A stretch of 64,000 bases of DNA from the NCBI GenBank assembly GCA_905221605.1, contig CAJNDS010002630.1, forward strand, positions 1 to 64,000, read 5' to 3'. This document shows positions 24,501 through 34,560 of the stretch, piece after piece. The notes under the pieces were generated by a model. That model was not told the DNA's origin, made no database searches, and saw only the letters and a program-made list of their open reading frames with translations. Source of the DNA: Symbiodinium natans (taxonomy: Eukaryota > Sar > Dinophyceae > Suessiales > Symbiodiniaceae). Every line of letters begins with the position of its first letter. Position 1 is the first letter of the stretch. Position numbers and translations under genes: made by a program.

Positions 24501-27500
24501 CACCTCCTCCTGCTTGGCTGCCCGCATGTTGCAACACGGGAGAACATGAGCGATGAAGGAGCCGCCCATTTACGGGAATTCGCGGAGACTTCTCCATCTT
24601 TGCCCATGTCGCTGCTTTCGCCGCCGGCCTCTTCGTATCGACCCGGGATAGGCCCATGGTAGCCACCAGCAACCTCATGAGCTGTGGATGCAAATGGACG
24701 GTGGGAGGCTTTTGGGCTCTCAATGGACTTGAAGTGCTGCCGAGGCGCCACAGTCGTCACCATGGCAATATCGGTCGCGGCTTACGATGGTTGCATTCTC
24801 AGAAATCCTACAAATTCTACAGAAATGGCTGGCTTGTCTTCAAAAACAAACTTCTTCTCCTGCCTGTAGGAATTGGTGCATTGCATAATTCCGCCGAGCA
24901 GGCCGGGATACGAATGCTTCGATGTCAGCAGCTTCAGAGCCCAAAAACCCAATGCTTCCGAGCGTGGAATGGAAACATCAGCGCCAAGCATCACCGCGAG
25001 CTCTCGGGAAAGTCGCCAAAAACAAACCCTCGAAGCCATGGGCCTTGGAAGACGGAAACAGAGGCCCTGAGCCCAATATCTCAAGTCAGGTCCTCGAAGC
25101 TGATGTCGCCGCTCTTGTTCTGTCAAGGTCAACGATGCTCAAGCGGGGTTCGGACTGTCTGCATTTGTTGGTCCTTGCCTGTGGCCTGTGGTTAAAAAAA
25201 AGTTCAGGGGGTCTTTGGACGTAGAAGCCCACAACGAATTAGGAACATTTACGAACGATCAAGCCCTAAAGGAAACAATGGGAACTAGGATGTCGGCAGT
25301 TTTGCAAGCCCTCCCACAAGAAATGGCCTGCAGGCTTGCGAGGATGTATGTGTTCATGCTAATCACCGACACCTAAACATACAAGGATGCCCAATTATAC
25401 TCAACCCTTTGATTTTGAACAACTCTGAACCTGAACCAGGCTAGTTTCTCCGCGTTTCACAAGGCCTCAGCAGCCAGTCCCCTGAGAACCGTGCCGTGTC
25501 CGCCGCATCGAACATTGCATACTGCGCTTCTCTGGAAAGGTTCTCGCCTAGAGCCATCTTTTAAACTTTTATGCATTCTGACATGTTACATCACGTCACC
25601 CTGAAGCTTCCCCAAGATGTGTAAGCAGGTCCGAGCAGGAGGTCTCTTTGCAACCAAGCCGCCCACATCCTGCGCTGGTCTCAGACTCTGTTCCACATGT
25701 GCTTTTCCAACGTCGGGCGATTTAGACGGCGAGAAATCTTCTGACTCGATCTTGGGACAATGAGTGCCAAACAGCTACAAGGCCTCTAAGCAAATCAGGT
25801 AGGATTCTCCACCAATGACTGCTAACCACCGTGTTCAGCTCTCCTTGAAGATCATTCGGAACTCCTCGAAATCTATAGCGTTATCACCTCGGCTGCTTTC
25901 CCATGTTCCTACGCTCACCGGGGCAGCTGGTTGCTTTTCAGGTTCACAACTAAAAACCCATCCACTGAGAGAAGTTGAGTGACCTTCGAAACCTTTTCTC
26001 CTGGTCATCAGTAATATGAAGAGTCGATATGAGGCCGCTAAGCCTCGTTGCTAGCCACAGATATCAACGTGTTGACATGCACAGAATGTATTGTTTCAAA
26101 ACACACAAACTTCAGAGAGGGGCGACGTATGGTGCCTTGAGAACTAGGCAGTTTCATTTTGCCATCAAGCCTGTGGACACCTCTATTGGGCTGTTTGCCT
26201 CGGGCCGTGGGTTCCCGTCCCGAATGAGGGCCCACGGCTGGGTCCAGGATACCACCGAAAGTGGGAAACCCCATTATGGTTTCCACGGAATACGGAATGC
26301 CCTTCCACCCCAACAACCTTCCAACCCAACAACCAACATCCCCCAAGTCTGACTAACAGCACCTAGGCCCCACTAGGAGTGGCATTAGCAGCAAGAGCGA
26401 ATCAGAACAAATGGGATGTATCTCGTGCTGTATGTCTTTCATGGGGCAAAAGGAGGAATGTATCTCTCCATATTCCTTAATTCTTTTTAATGACTTTGTC
26501 AATTTGTTTCCTTGCTTAATTCGTTCTTGTGTATGTATTTCGCTCAGACAACCTGTACTGGGGTTGGATGATTCACTTGGGCCTCTCTCTATTAAACTCC
26601 TTCTGGTGCATAAGATGCGAACTAACGTGTACATCGTTTGGGGCTGGGCTTTCTTTCTGACCTGTTGTCACAGCTTGTCGATGGGCTTGTCTTCTCTGTC
26701 TTTTTTCCTTAAGGTAATTTTTTGTGTCTGCCTTCGACTGATGCTTTCCACCTTGTTTCTAAGGTCGCCCAGCAGTGCTTTCCACGCGTCTCAGACTTGT
26801 TCCAACCCTCCGCGTGCTCAGCACAGGGCCATTGGCATCGTACATGGCGAAGAAGGGCGCTAGGACCTCCACAATTGTGGGTCCGTTGCGGTTCATGGGT
26901 TGAAGAGCTTGGTGTTGCAAGTTCCCCGAAAGTTGATCGGCATCGCGCATCACCCAACTTCCAAAACCCAGAATTGGGGAGGTCCCTCTTCTCATTGGTC
27001 GCAGCTCGGTCCTTGCACATGCGCCGAACTTCGTCCATCGACTCCTTGTTCAGCAGCACCTCCGACGGGAGCCACACACCACCTCCCCCCTGGTCCCAGG
27101 CACGGGAGCTTGTGGCCTCCGTGAGGTCGCCCTTCTTGCACATGTTGCTCCTGACATCCGCGCAGTAAAAACACGCGCTTCGCCTCCGAACCCTCCGTAA
27201 AGCCCCAAGGGGGGGGGGGGGGGGGCGCACCACTGCTTATCTCGGAAGGAGGCCATGGCTCCGCGCAGCGTGAGCGTGCCTGGCCCGTGCCAAGACTCAG
27301 AGATAACGACTGCAGATCCTAGCTCTGCTATGAGCTATCCTGACAATCTCCACAGCATCTGTCATGCCTGACCGTACCGGCATCTGGACAATTGGCAGGA
27401 CTTTGCCGATCTCTCAACGAGGGATTGCTGTCTCCGGATGCTTCCAAACCCTGCGAATGATGTCGGCAGCACCGTCACGCATTGCCTGCTGATTGGGCAC

Positions 27501-30500
27501 AGAAACGCGTTGCAGAATGCACATTTTTCAGGAGGAGTCAGCAATTGTCAATAGTGCGAAAGCGCATTGCAGTTGCCTTGGGCACTAACTTCTGTGTTGA
27601 GGGAGGGTCCTCTAACCCTTAGCTTTGCAGCCTGCGTTGAAGGCCCTCTTCATGGAGACACTCCATCAACCTCCATCAATTGCCACAACCTCATTAGACA
27701 TTGGAAGGAACTGAATTTGGAGCTCACTCGGCGAGAATCGGCTCCACGCAACCACCACCCAGCAATCAGCACCTGTCTCCTCAACCTCAGTTCCCCCTTA
27801 GCACCTGAATGGTGCTCTCGGCAATGGCGTCGCTGACAGCTCCGCCCTGCGACTCCGACCTGACAGCAGGAACTTTCCCATCGGTGTGCAAAGACATTGC
27901 GCAATCCTCTCATCAATCTGCGGCCGCAGACACTTACAAAAGCTCGACACACCGGAGATTCTCATGTCAAATGACACAATTGGGGTGCAGCAGGACATGG
28001 TGTATGATTAGAAGGGCTTCATTCGGTGCAAAGGCCTCACAGCAAGAACACATGCTTAAGAGTCAAGACATAAAGCAAGCTTGTGTGCACTTCTGGGCCC
28101 TGCGCCACATCTTCCAAAGATACCACCTGGGAAGCCATCTGCCAAGAAGAACCGTGTTCACACCGGAAAGTTGGTAAAAAGCACAGAGCAAGCGCATGCG
28201 GCTAGCTTGCCTTAGCCCATTGGAGAAACTTGCCTCCTGACCACAAGCACCCGGGTCTTTTTGCCAGGACGCAGGAAGAAAGCCACACAGACGAAGAGCC
28301 CCAGCAGCGCGAAGAGGTTCTCGTACTCGGCCTGCACTGACCGGGGGCGCGCAAGACCGCTGGGAGAATCCAGGGTGCCCCTTTACTGGCTTCGTGTTAC
28401 AGCGGGCTCTTCTCGAAGCCTCCCGCAGCTGCATCTTCTTTTCCTTCTCCAGGTTGTCCTGCCAGGCTCACGTCACCCATGAAGCTGATCTTGACTTTGG
28501 GCTGCCCGACCCTCTGCCATGTTACACGCCAGCAAGCCCTGCGTCTGTGCAAGGCAACCGGTCCAGCGGCTTCGGCATCTTGTCGACCATAAATGCCGAG
28601 CCCTGGATGATGATGTACCTCAATGGGGCCGGATCTCAGCCAAACGATGCCTCAAACGCCCCTCTTTCTGAGCCATCCTGACCCGCACGACCTCCAACCT
28701 CCAACATCGAAACCGGTGAGAGCAAGCCCACCCCAATCGCCTCAAACCCGCGCTTTGGCTACATTGCATGTCCACAGCTTAGGCAACTTGCAAGGCCCCC
28801 GGCCCGACCATGGTGTAGAGCATGGTGTAGGCCTCAATCATGAACCCGATGAGTAGCTCCAAAGCGAACCGACTACTCTCACGCTCAGGGTAACTGTCGG
28901 GTCGGAAGATGAATCGAAAACCGGACCGAGTCCGAAAGCAAAAAACAAACGGGCCAGACAACAAGCAAGCACGACTCAGAAAAGAAGGCGGCACGAGACG
29001 GAAAAACTGGAGGGACACATGAATCGAGAGTGTCCATTCAAAGTCCTGAAACCCAAAACCCCAAAACGCTCAAACCCTGAAACCCTCAACCCCAAAACCC
29101 AAAAACCCCGGAAACCCTGAAACCCCGAACCGATCAAGCTGAGTGCGGAGCAATGCCCCCTTGTTGTGACGGTCACCGCTGAGCCAGGGCTCCGACGTTC
29201 TGGATGATCTCCGGGCCATAGCCCACGCCAGTATCTCGGCATTGGCATGAAGATGACGAAGAGCAGAGCTAGCAGGCTCGATTTTGCGTAACCGTCCATG
29301 GATGAGTCGTGGAGACTATGCAAGCACAGAGCCGAGCTCCGCGACGGATAAGGGACATGTTCCCGGGCGGGGACAGCTTCTCCCAGGTCTGGCATCATCG
29401 GTTCAAGAGCCCAAAAGAACTCTAAGAATGCCTTCTGCACTTTGTCACAACAACCGTGTCAGTTCAATGCTGTCATGTCTCGGAGTCTCCTGACGTTCTG
29501 CCAGCACGAAGAGATGTCAAAAATAACAGATTCCTATCTCGCTCTGCCTTGCATTTCACAGCTTAAGCAATCAGACATGTCATTGCATGCCAGTCTTCCA
29601 GATTGAGAGGCGGCGCAGCGAAACTGTGCAGCGAGAGACGAGTCTCAACCTCGACAGCAACCAGGCCAGCCCAGCCGCCGGATCAGCACCAGAGGGGCGC
29701 TGGTAAGTTGGCTTGCCGTCCTTCAGTGACACCTGGACAAATGCCATGGAAAAAGGCACAGTTTCCCTTCAACGACGTTCCCTTCAACGACGTCAGATGT
29801 GGCACGGCCCAGGGCCCACACTCGGCCGGCAAGCACTGCCAAGAACCTGCGCTAGGGCGCACGGAGGCAACCATGATGTGCCCGCTCGACAGGGGGAGGA
29901 GAGGGTAGCATGTGAGCGGGTGCTGGAGAGCGTTCGGAAAGGCATCCTGATGGGCATGGGGCGTGCCAAGGCAGCGTCAGCAGCATCACCGTGCTGCCGG
30001 CGAGGGCGCCCACACCAACGCTAACCTCCAGTATCCCACAATCTGTTCGTGGCATGTCATAGCACACGTTTCGTAGCACGGCAAGAGACTTCAACGTCGG
30101 GGCAACCTTCCATGGCACGTGTGAGAAATCAAGATCCCTAGTTCAACAATTGAAATTTGACAACCATCTGACAACCCACGACGCATCGTCTCTGTACAGA
30201 CTCTCCAACCAACAAAGAGCTGCATCCGCAAGCCCTTAAGAACCATGTGTGCCTGGTTCTGCGCATCCGGGCCCAGCCCCGAGAAAAGCACCATCCTCAC
30301 CCAGCTCGGCTTCAAGCGCTAGCAAGGCTCAGAGGCTTCGGGCTGAAGGGGCTTAGAGGGCGACCTAAGAGGAGCAAAGCAACTCTCCCGGCAACCTTTG
30401 CTCAGCCAGGGGGCATGCCGTCGGGGACTGCCCCGAGGATCGGCAGCACCACGCTGAAAGGAGGTTGCGGGATGGCTCGGGCTTTCGGTGTGCACCAAAG

Positions 30501-30893
30501 GGCCAGAGGGAGCAGCTGTTGAGAGCGATTCTGTTCTGTGCCCTTTTGAAGAACTATGCACTGTTGATGAAGTCTCACCTTTGCGCTGATGACGAAACTT
30601 ACGACCTGACTTGAGAAGCACTCCTGGTACCGCCAAGAACTCCTTCGGCTGCCCCTAGTGTGCCCAAAGTTTTTCACCTGTGAGGGGGGACAACGCCCCG
30701 CCAACCCCTCACTTTGGCCTGCCGACAACGGGTGCCGCTGCGGGCACAAGCCTGGCAGCAAGAAACCACAGAAAACCAAAACTCCAAGATTCAGAACGGC
30801 AGCATGCTAACATGAAGTCATGAAGCAGCCCCCCGCGGAAACTTGCCGGCACAACAGGAGCAGCTCACTCCCATCGCTGATGAGGTTGGAAGC
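15109..30893 (-). CDS. EF-hand Na+/Ca2+ exchanger (CaCA family, NCL-like), spliced
   Basis: Membrane cation/Ca2+ exchanger read from exons in the order known for plant NCL proteins: alpha-1 repeat, membrane segments, two EF-hands, acidic linker, alpha-2 repeat. Exons with the best support are 30,847-30,893, 30,419-30,453, 30,253-30,295, 29,967-30,025, about 29,800-29,846, 29,690-29,732, 26,830-26,866, 25,840-25,887, 18,263-18,295, 18,052-18,095, 17,952-17,991, 16,198-16,243, 16,052-16,089, 15,919-15,962, 15,803-15,863, 15,668-15,723 and 15,384-15,428; the stop is probably TGA at 15,109-15,111. Most introns begin with GC, two with GT and one with GA. By family knowledge it would move Ca2+ across a membrane against Na+ or another cation, gated by Ca2+ binding to the EF-hands. 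The N-terminus and some linker exons are unresolved. The roughly 7-kb gap between EF-hand and linker exons contains a separate intronless gene, so two partial genes remain possible. Confidence 0.8.
15384..16243 (-). CDS. Exchanger alpha-2 repeat exons
   Basis: Six consecutive junctions rejoin in frame, taking the chain 17,952-17,991, 16,198-16,243, 16,052-16,089, 15,919-15,962, 15,803-15,863, 15,668-15,723. Successive exons read [62 protein letters not shown] and [18 protein letters not shown]; a later exon (15,384-15,428) reads [23 protein letters not shown] and [11 protein letters not shown] are the ion-pathway signatures of the second CaCA alpha repeat, and the spacing between them matches plant NCL without gaps. 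Joining 15,668 directly to 15,428 would give a stop, so a very small exon between them is probably missed. A last minus-strand segment, 15,109-15,324 ([19 protein letters not shown]), may be the C-terminal membrane helix. Confidence 0.88.
16255..16345. repeat. Degenerate GGAT/AGAT tetranucleotide repeat
   Basis: GGAT and AGAT units run through the exchanger intron, beginning 12 bases from the acceptor of the 16,243 exon. Confidence 0.75.
16385..16480. repeat. Duplicated short palindrome GAAATGC-N-GCATTTC
   Basis: Two about 40-bp units each hold a perfect 7-bp inverted repeat around one variable base: 16,393-16,407 (centre A) and 16,433-16,447 (centre G). CTCTAAATG follows each. Intronic in the exchanger gene. 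Confidence 0.8.
17250..17519 (-). pseudogene. Ubiquitin-like pseudogene, intronless, in an exchanger intron
   Basis: The minus strand from ATG (17,517-17,519) reads [10 protein letters not shown], then [16 protein letters not shown], a stop (TAG, 17,373-17,375), then [10 protein letters not shown] before ending at TAA (17,250-17,252). About half of the first 48 residues match ubiquitin by eye, and LSDY matches the later beta turn. The stop falls close to ubiquitin Gln49, and one C-to-T change in CAG would make it. The terminal LRLRGG needed for conjugation is absent; the frame instead continues into a Glu-rich tail ([12 protein letters not shown]). It lies between exchanger exons 17,952-17,991 and 16,198-16,243 on the same strand. 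I read it as a decayed retrocopy of a ubiquitin or ubiquitin-like domain gene. Stop readthrough or a UBL-domain exon are less likely alternatives. Confidence 0.85.
18556..18612. repeat. (TA)n with TATG interruptions
   Basis: Dinucleotide repeat with TATGTATA interruptions. It lies upstream, in the gene sense, of the acidic-linker exon of the exchanger, so it is probably intronic. Confidence 0.9.
19259..19335. repeat. Degenerate TATAG-type AT-rich block
   Basis: Units like AATATAG and ATAGTAT. It faces a CTATA block at 19,775-20,040 in the opposite orientation. Confidence 0.65.
19775..20040. repeat. (CTATA)n pentanucleotide block
   Basis: ACTATACTATA units decay into TATTATACTG variants. The reverse complement, TATAG, is found at 19,259-19,335, so the block between is flanked by inverted AT-rich repeats. 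Confidence 0.85.
20653..22050 (-). CDS. PLP-dependent class I/II aminotransferase, intronless
   Basis: A complete 465-residue ORF and the clearest gene in the window. It resembles kynurenine/glutamine aminotransferases and cysteine-conjugate beta-lyases (fold type I). Residues seen: [13 protein letters not shown] near 70-81; NTPHNPTGK at 236-244, with the Asn and Pro that contact the cofactor ring; TDEIYEH at 267-273; [13 protein letters not shown] at 303-315, with the Schiff-base lysine at K304; and RYLRFAF at 441-447, with the substrate-carboxylate arginine at R444. The expected reaction is transfer of an amino group from an aromatic amino acid, kynurenine or glutamine to a 2-oxo acid; the exact substrate cannot be read. 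Residues 8-24 are hydrophobic and followed by a basic stretch, which suggests a membrane anchor or targeting signal. The roughly 440-residue catalytic part has normal length. No intron is needed, unlike the other genes here, which suggests retroposition. It lies within the span of the exchanger gene on the same strand. Confidence 0.95.
   Translation of the reverse strand: MALEAKQVLPVVLGVGIGIGLEVLRRHLTKAARKVPREVPNGPDVKEAQGVQESTIRLMSRLAIQHGAINLSQGFPNEPPPTEMLRAAAGALLQGASLEEASALAERLEPLLAQTEPAQRDLLSQYSFPFGLPLLRQSLQKYYARFYPGIKADAEENITVVLGATEGFACSLRTICSPGDRVVFFEPFHELYPSQCKLWHLVPSAVTLVETEAGEWSFDLVQLEEALRGAKVLLLNTPHNPTGKVFTAAELSTIAGLCIKHDVLCVTDEIYEHIVFDGAAHVPAAMALQPGMADRTFIVNAISKTARATGWRVGWVITPARYTGALRGVHDQLVLQAPTPLQYGAASMLCMDDAYFASHGPEYMAKRDILLPALRSAGFRVAAKPTGAYYIFADFLHVPSLKGLSPTEAAMKMTREIGVACVPGDNFYLGASRSAPHLGARYLRFAFVRSTDLLLQAAALLEQRL
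22051..25839. other. Upstream of aminotransferase; probable exchanger intron
   Basis: No second complete gene recognised. Short TTTAGGG/CCCTAAA runs lie at 23,605-23,635 and 23,943-23,970. The minus strand at 24,460-25,130 reads exon-like segments ([20 protein letters not shown]; a polar stretch with [20 protein letters not shown]) that I cannot assign. They could belong to the exchanger or to another gene. Confidence 0.35.
25840..26866 (-). CDS. Exchanger EF-hand exons
   Basis: Exon 26,830-26,866 reads [12 protein letters not shown] and stops at the start of an EF-hand loop, with a GC donor right after AATG. Exon 25,840-25,887 begins at the Gly of a loop and reads [16 protein letters not shown], a typical end of an EF-hand (I, D, x, E, E, F). 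The exons between them, which should carry the rest of loop 1 and the start of loop 2, were not found. In NCL exchangers the EF-hand pair sits in the cytosolic loop between the two alpha halves, as here. Confidence 0.7.
26867..28219. other. Between exchanger EF-hand and membrane exons
   Basis: The minus-strand segment near 27,000-27,110 ([19 protein letters not shown]) could be an extra linker exon of the exchanger. A run of 17 G lies at 27,209-27,225. Nothing else recognised. Confidence 0.35.
28220..30893 (-). CDS. Exchanger alpha-1 repeat and following membrane exons
   Basis: Exon 30,847-30,893 reads [14 protein letters not shown], 30,419-30,453 [12 protein letters not shown], 30,253-30,295 [14 protein letters not shown], 29,967-30,025 [19 protein letters not shown], the next [10 protein letters not shown] (from 29,846), and 29,690-29,732 [14 protein letters not shown]. 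These are the first CaCA alpha repeat, including the GSELLL, GAVPDG and [11 protein letters not shown] signatures. Hydrophobic exon-like segments follow at about 29,235-29,300 ([13 protein letters not shown]), 28,795-28,870 ([20 protein letters not shown]) and 28,225-28,345 ([17 protein letters not shown]). Junctions 30,253/30,025 and 29,967/29,846 are exactly in frame with GC donors. The join before MVLFSG is not clean, and a segment between LLLL and VVLP appears to be missing. Confidence 0.8.
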
Positions 30894-33800
30894 CTCTGCG
30901 AGCAACAGCTCTGTCAAAAGTTCATCATGTTCTGCCGCCCCCGCGGTTGCAAAAGGAGCACAGTGTAATGAAATCCCAACAGCATCGCAGAGCATCGCGA
31001 ATGCTTCTAAAGCTTGAAAGCAACGACCTGCAGTCCTTCTTTGCTGCCGGTGCACGGATTTATGGAATGTCAATCATGCCAGTGTGTTGTGCAAATATGT
31101 CATGGGCATGTGCGTCAACATCAAGCACTGGGGCACTCAGCATCGAATTTTTGCTGTGGCGAGCCACGAGCTATCCACTCAAAGCACTGTGGCACTCTTA
31201 ACACGATGTCATGGCCATTTCCAGCAACGGCCCTGGTGGCGCAGAATGACTAAAGAACCCTGAAGCCACACAGCCAAAAAGAAAGCCTGAAAGCCCTCCC
31301 CGAGGCCCAAGAAAACTTGCCGCCTGAAAAAGTACGTAGCCGTACCTGGGCCAGGCTCGCGGCTTCGGTATGACTTTTTGTAGGTAGGGTTTAGGGTTGA
31401 GGGTTTGGGATTAAGGCATAGGGCTTATGGCTTAGGGTTTAGGGCTTGGGGTTTAGGGTTTAGGCCTCCTGTGAAAACTCTGGGCCGACCATGGTATGCC
31501 AAGCTGCATCACAGTCAGGAACACGATCTGCGCCTGGGAGGCAGCACATGGAGTTCACGAGGGAAGCCACGTGCAACTTGAAATGCATGTGATTGTCCAA
31601 GACGATTGCACTGAATTCTGATATCCTGTAAAGATGCTCTGAGTCTGTTTCTGCATCTTCCTTTGTCTCTCACGCCCGAGTTGAAGACGATGCGATGAAG
31701 AGGCTTGCCAAATCTTGCCAACCCTACCAGCAACCTTCAACAGCACAAGTTTCTGTCACCACTTGGGGCCCTTGCCATGTTGCAGTTCTCTGGGAGCGGG
31801 AAGGGATCTGGCAACAAGCGATGCGCAATGCTTTCCATGCATTCACCCGCTACTGCAGGCACTCCAGACCCGTCAGCATCCCACGACATCTGCAAGTCCA
31901 CAAGATTCTACAAGCCTCCAGAGGGCTTCCAACCATTATGGATGCCTTTGGAAGGATCTTGGAATGCTGGGAACACAGCCCCCAAGCCTTCGGAAAGATG
32001 GTTGAGAGGGTGCACCAAACGCGAACAAAGATAAATCATTCTCTGGCGACGAAAGCGGAGGCAACGATTCCACAAACGTGGGAGGAACCCTCACCCTTAC
32101 CCCGCGACTACCACTCTAAGCGGCTCGTTGATGGAAAGCACAGAGCGCGCTCACATCAAGCATCTACGCATGCGCCAAGACTCGCAAGCGAGACTCAGTG
32201 GATCCGCAGCCGCCTGACAGTTTCTTGAGGAGACCCCCAACAAGTACCCCCAAGTCTTTGGTGCTAGGGTGGCGCTTGCAAGCCAACCTGAAACAAATCC
32301 CGCTACACCGGCATCCCACCCCACAGACACGTCCCCCTTCCCACCCAGGAGGCATACGAAACATTGCAAGACCATTCAAGACTGCACTACATCTCAGAGC
32401 TCCCTGCCTGGTCTGCCGCAGCCGTCGCAAATAACGGCTCCAGCATGGTTACCTATTCCCACAGGCGGAAGCCCTCGAAGAACAACAACGTGAACGTGGC
32501 AGCAGTTCACGCCCCTTACAGATGCGCTGGAGCCTCGTTGTCAGCGCGGGTGGGCGCTTGAGGGGGGACTTTGTCTGAAGCCAGTTTGCAACGGACGGCA
32601 GCAGCTTGTGACTGTGCAGCTCACGGGGCATGAGCCTGTCCGGACACATCCCAGCATGGCGCATGACCCGAGAAGGATCAGCAGAAGGGCATGCTATGCA
32701 TGCTCATGCCAGCCTCCCTGCATCCTGCCGTGTCAAGCAATGTTTGTTCACATCACTGGCACATCGACCTCATCTAGGCGGGCCTTAGGCCACAGACCTT
32801 AAAAGCAGCCCCACGTGGGCCCTTGCTTGGTCCTTTTGCTGCTGGGTGCAGCTCACTTGCTCTTCTTGACAGGCTTGCAGAGTCCACCAGCAGCCAGGCA
32901 CTGACCACTCCTGGGCTCCGCAGGACGGAAAAAAAACCGACGAGATGCTACGAACACGAGTTTTTGCGATGTCGACGACAGCCGAGGTGCGAGGTGACAG
33001 CGCACTGGACGAAGTAGTGGCCGTCCTCGCTCCTTTGCAATGCTTTAATGCGCCACAGGCACCAGCACTTCCTCCATCCTGAACTGCTGTATGTTGCTGT
33101 GGACTTCGCATGAGCACCAAGACCACTATCTTGACCGGATGCAAGCCCCGTCCTGGTGTAGGACCGTGTGCATGCCTGCTGTGGATACACACCACTGTCT
33201 GAAAACAACATTGCTGCGGCATCTGCGGCTCGGAGTCTCCGGAAATCCTTTAGGAATCGCTCCCTGAACTCTTTTGCAAGTGCAGATAACAAGTGCACAC
33301 TCTTGAGTATGTACACCCAAGCCTCGTAGGCCCATGCACAGGCCTCACAGAGCCATCCGATGAAGCCGAGGCGCCTTGTCGTCGTCGATGATGCTGTCGC
33401 AGCTCCATACCTCCTTTGTGCTGGCGCCTTTGCACCAGCGTGCGGCCTGCCAGCATCGGGTTCACAGAAGGAGCTGGTCGATTCGATGGCTTTACCTAGG
33501 GCCCAAAGAGCAATAGCACGGGCTGGGATGCAAGAGAACTTCCTGTTGAGTGCTTAAGCCAAGTTTCCAGAAGCCACACCCAACGAGACTACAATGGCTA
33601 GCAAACTCAAGTGATGCCACAGCTGCACGCACCTCGGGAATAAGGGTCGTTGCCGTCGACACTTCATCCATATCCGGGCCTCAGCACGACCAATTGGCGA
33701 GGAAAACAACCCAACCAGCCCTCCAGCTTCAACCAAGCATGGAATGAGTAGTGTTTTCACGAACTGATCTTTGGGCACGTGTCCTAGATGACCGTAAAAC

Positions 33801-34121
33801 GCTTCCAAGAAGGTATCCCGAATATTCGCAACTGTTGCTCTTGTAGCTCTACTATTTTACAAGAATCTGGGCTACAGTGGGCTGCATGTTCACCTGGTCC
33901 TTGCTCTGATCTTCTCACTCTGGTGAAACTGGATATGTTCTTCTGCTTTCCATCATGTGCTCCTAATTGCAACAAACCTGCATCGTCAACAGCAGCGTAC
34001 AGCAACCATCCACCGTAAGCCCTCAATGTCTGCTAGGTCTGCCAGGTTGCATGTGTCGTAAAGGTGGCACCAGCCCGTTTGCTCGTAGAAGGCAGCTGCC
34101 ACGCCTGAGGCTTGCACGTGC
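30894..34121. other. Exon-like fragments, no assigned gene
   Basis: The N-terminal exons of the exchanger should lie here. Minus-strand segments that look protein-like are 31,490-31,630 (MHFKLHVASLVNSM) and 33,200-33,316 (LLSALAKEFRERFLKDFRRL). Short TTTAGGG remnants lie at 31,385-31,465. None can be tied to a family. Confidence 0.3.
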
Positions 34122-34406
34122 GTAGGGTTTAGGGTTTAGGGTTTAGGGTTTAGGGTTTAGGGTTTAGGGTTTAGGGTTTAGGGTTTAGGGTTTAGGGTTT
34201 AGGGTTTAGGGTTTAGGGTTTAGGGTTTAGGGTTTAGGGTTTAGGGTTTATGGTTTAGGTTTAGGGTTTAGGGTTTAGGGTTTAGGGTTTAGGGTTTAGG
34301 GTTTAGGGTTTAGGGTTTAGGGTTTAGGGTTTAGGGTTTAGGGTTTAAGGTTTAGGGTTTAGGGTTTAGGGTTTAGGGTTTAGGGTTTAGGGTTTAGGGT
34401 TCAGCA
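34122..34406 (+). repeat. Long TTTAGGG array
   Basis: About 40 near-perfect units with three point variants. One of the longest telomere-type runs in the window. Confidence 0.97.
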
Positions 34407-34408
34407 TC

Positions 34409-34505
34409 TCAAGTTCGAGCATTTACTAGGCCAGCAGTGTGTGTAGGCAACGGAACAAAACCCACCCGCCCAAAGAATCCCATAACATTACGAAAATAAA
34501 AGCTT
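34409..34505 (+). repeat. Array-flanking module, copy 2
   Basis: Carries AAAACCCACCCGCCCAAAGA, then ATCCCATAACATTACGAAAA, nearly identical to copy 3 at 36,091-36,185 and related to copy 1 at 12,981-13,085. Its left part has diverged from copies 1 and 3. Confidence 0.85.
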
Positions 34506-34560
34506 ATTAATTTCTTATTCGTGCTGAACCATGGAGGGTTAAAGAGGTCAGCATTTCAGG

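Noticed and set aside
24460-25132. A second kinase fragment ([15 protein letters not shown] resembles subdomain IX-X)
   Set aside because: Only a loose resemblance; the expected DVxSxG motif and neighbouring kinase exons are absent.
34122-34406. A true chromosome end
   Set aside because: Unique and satellite sequence continues on both sides.
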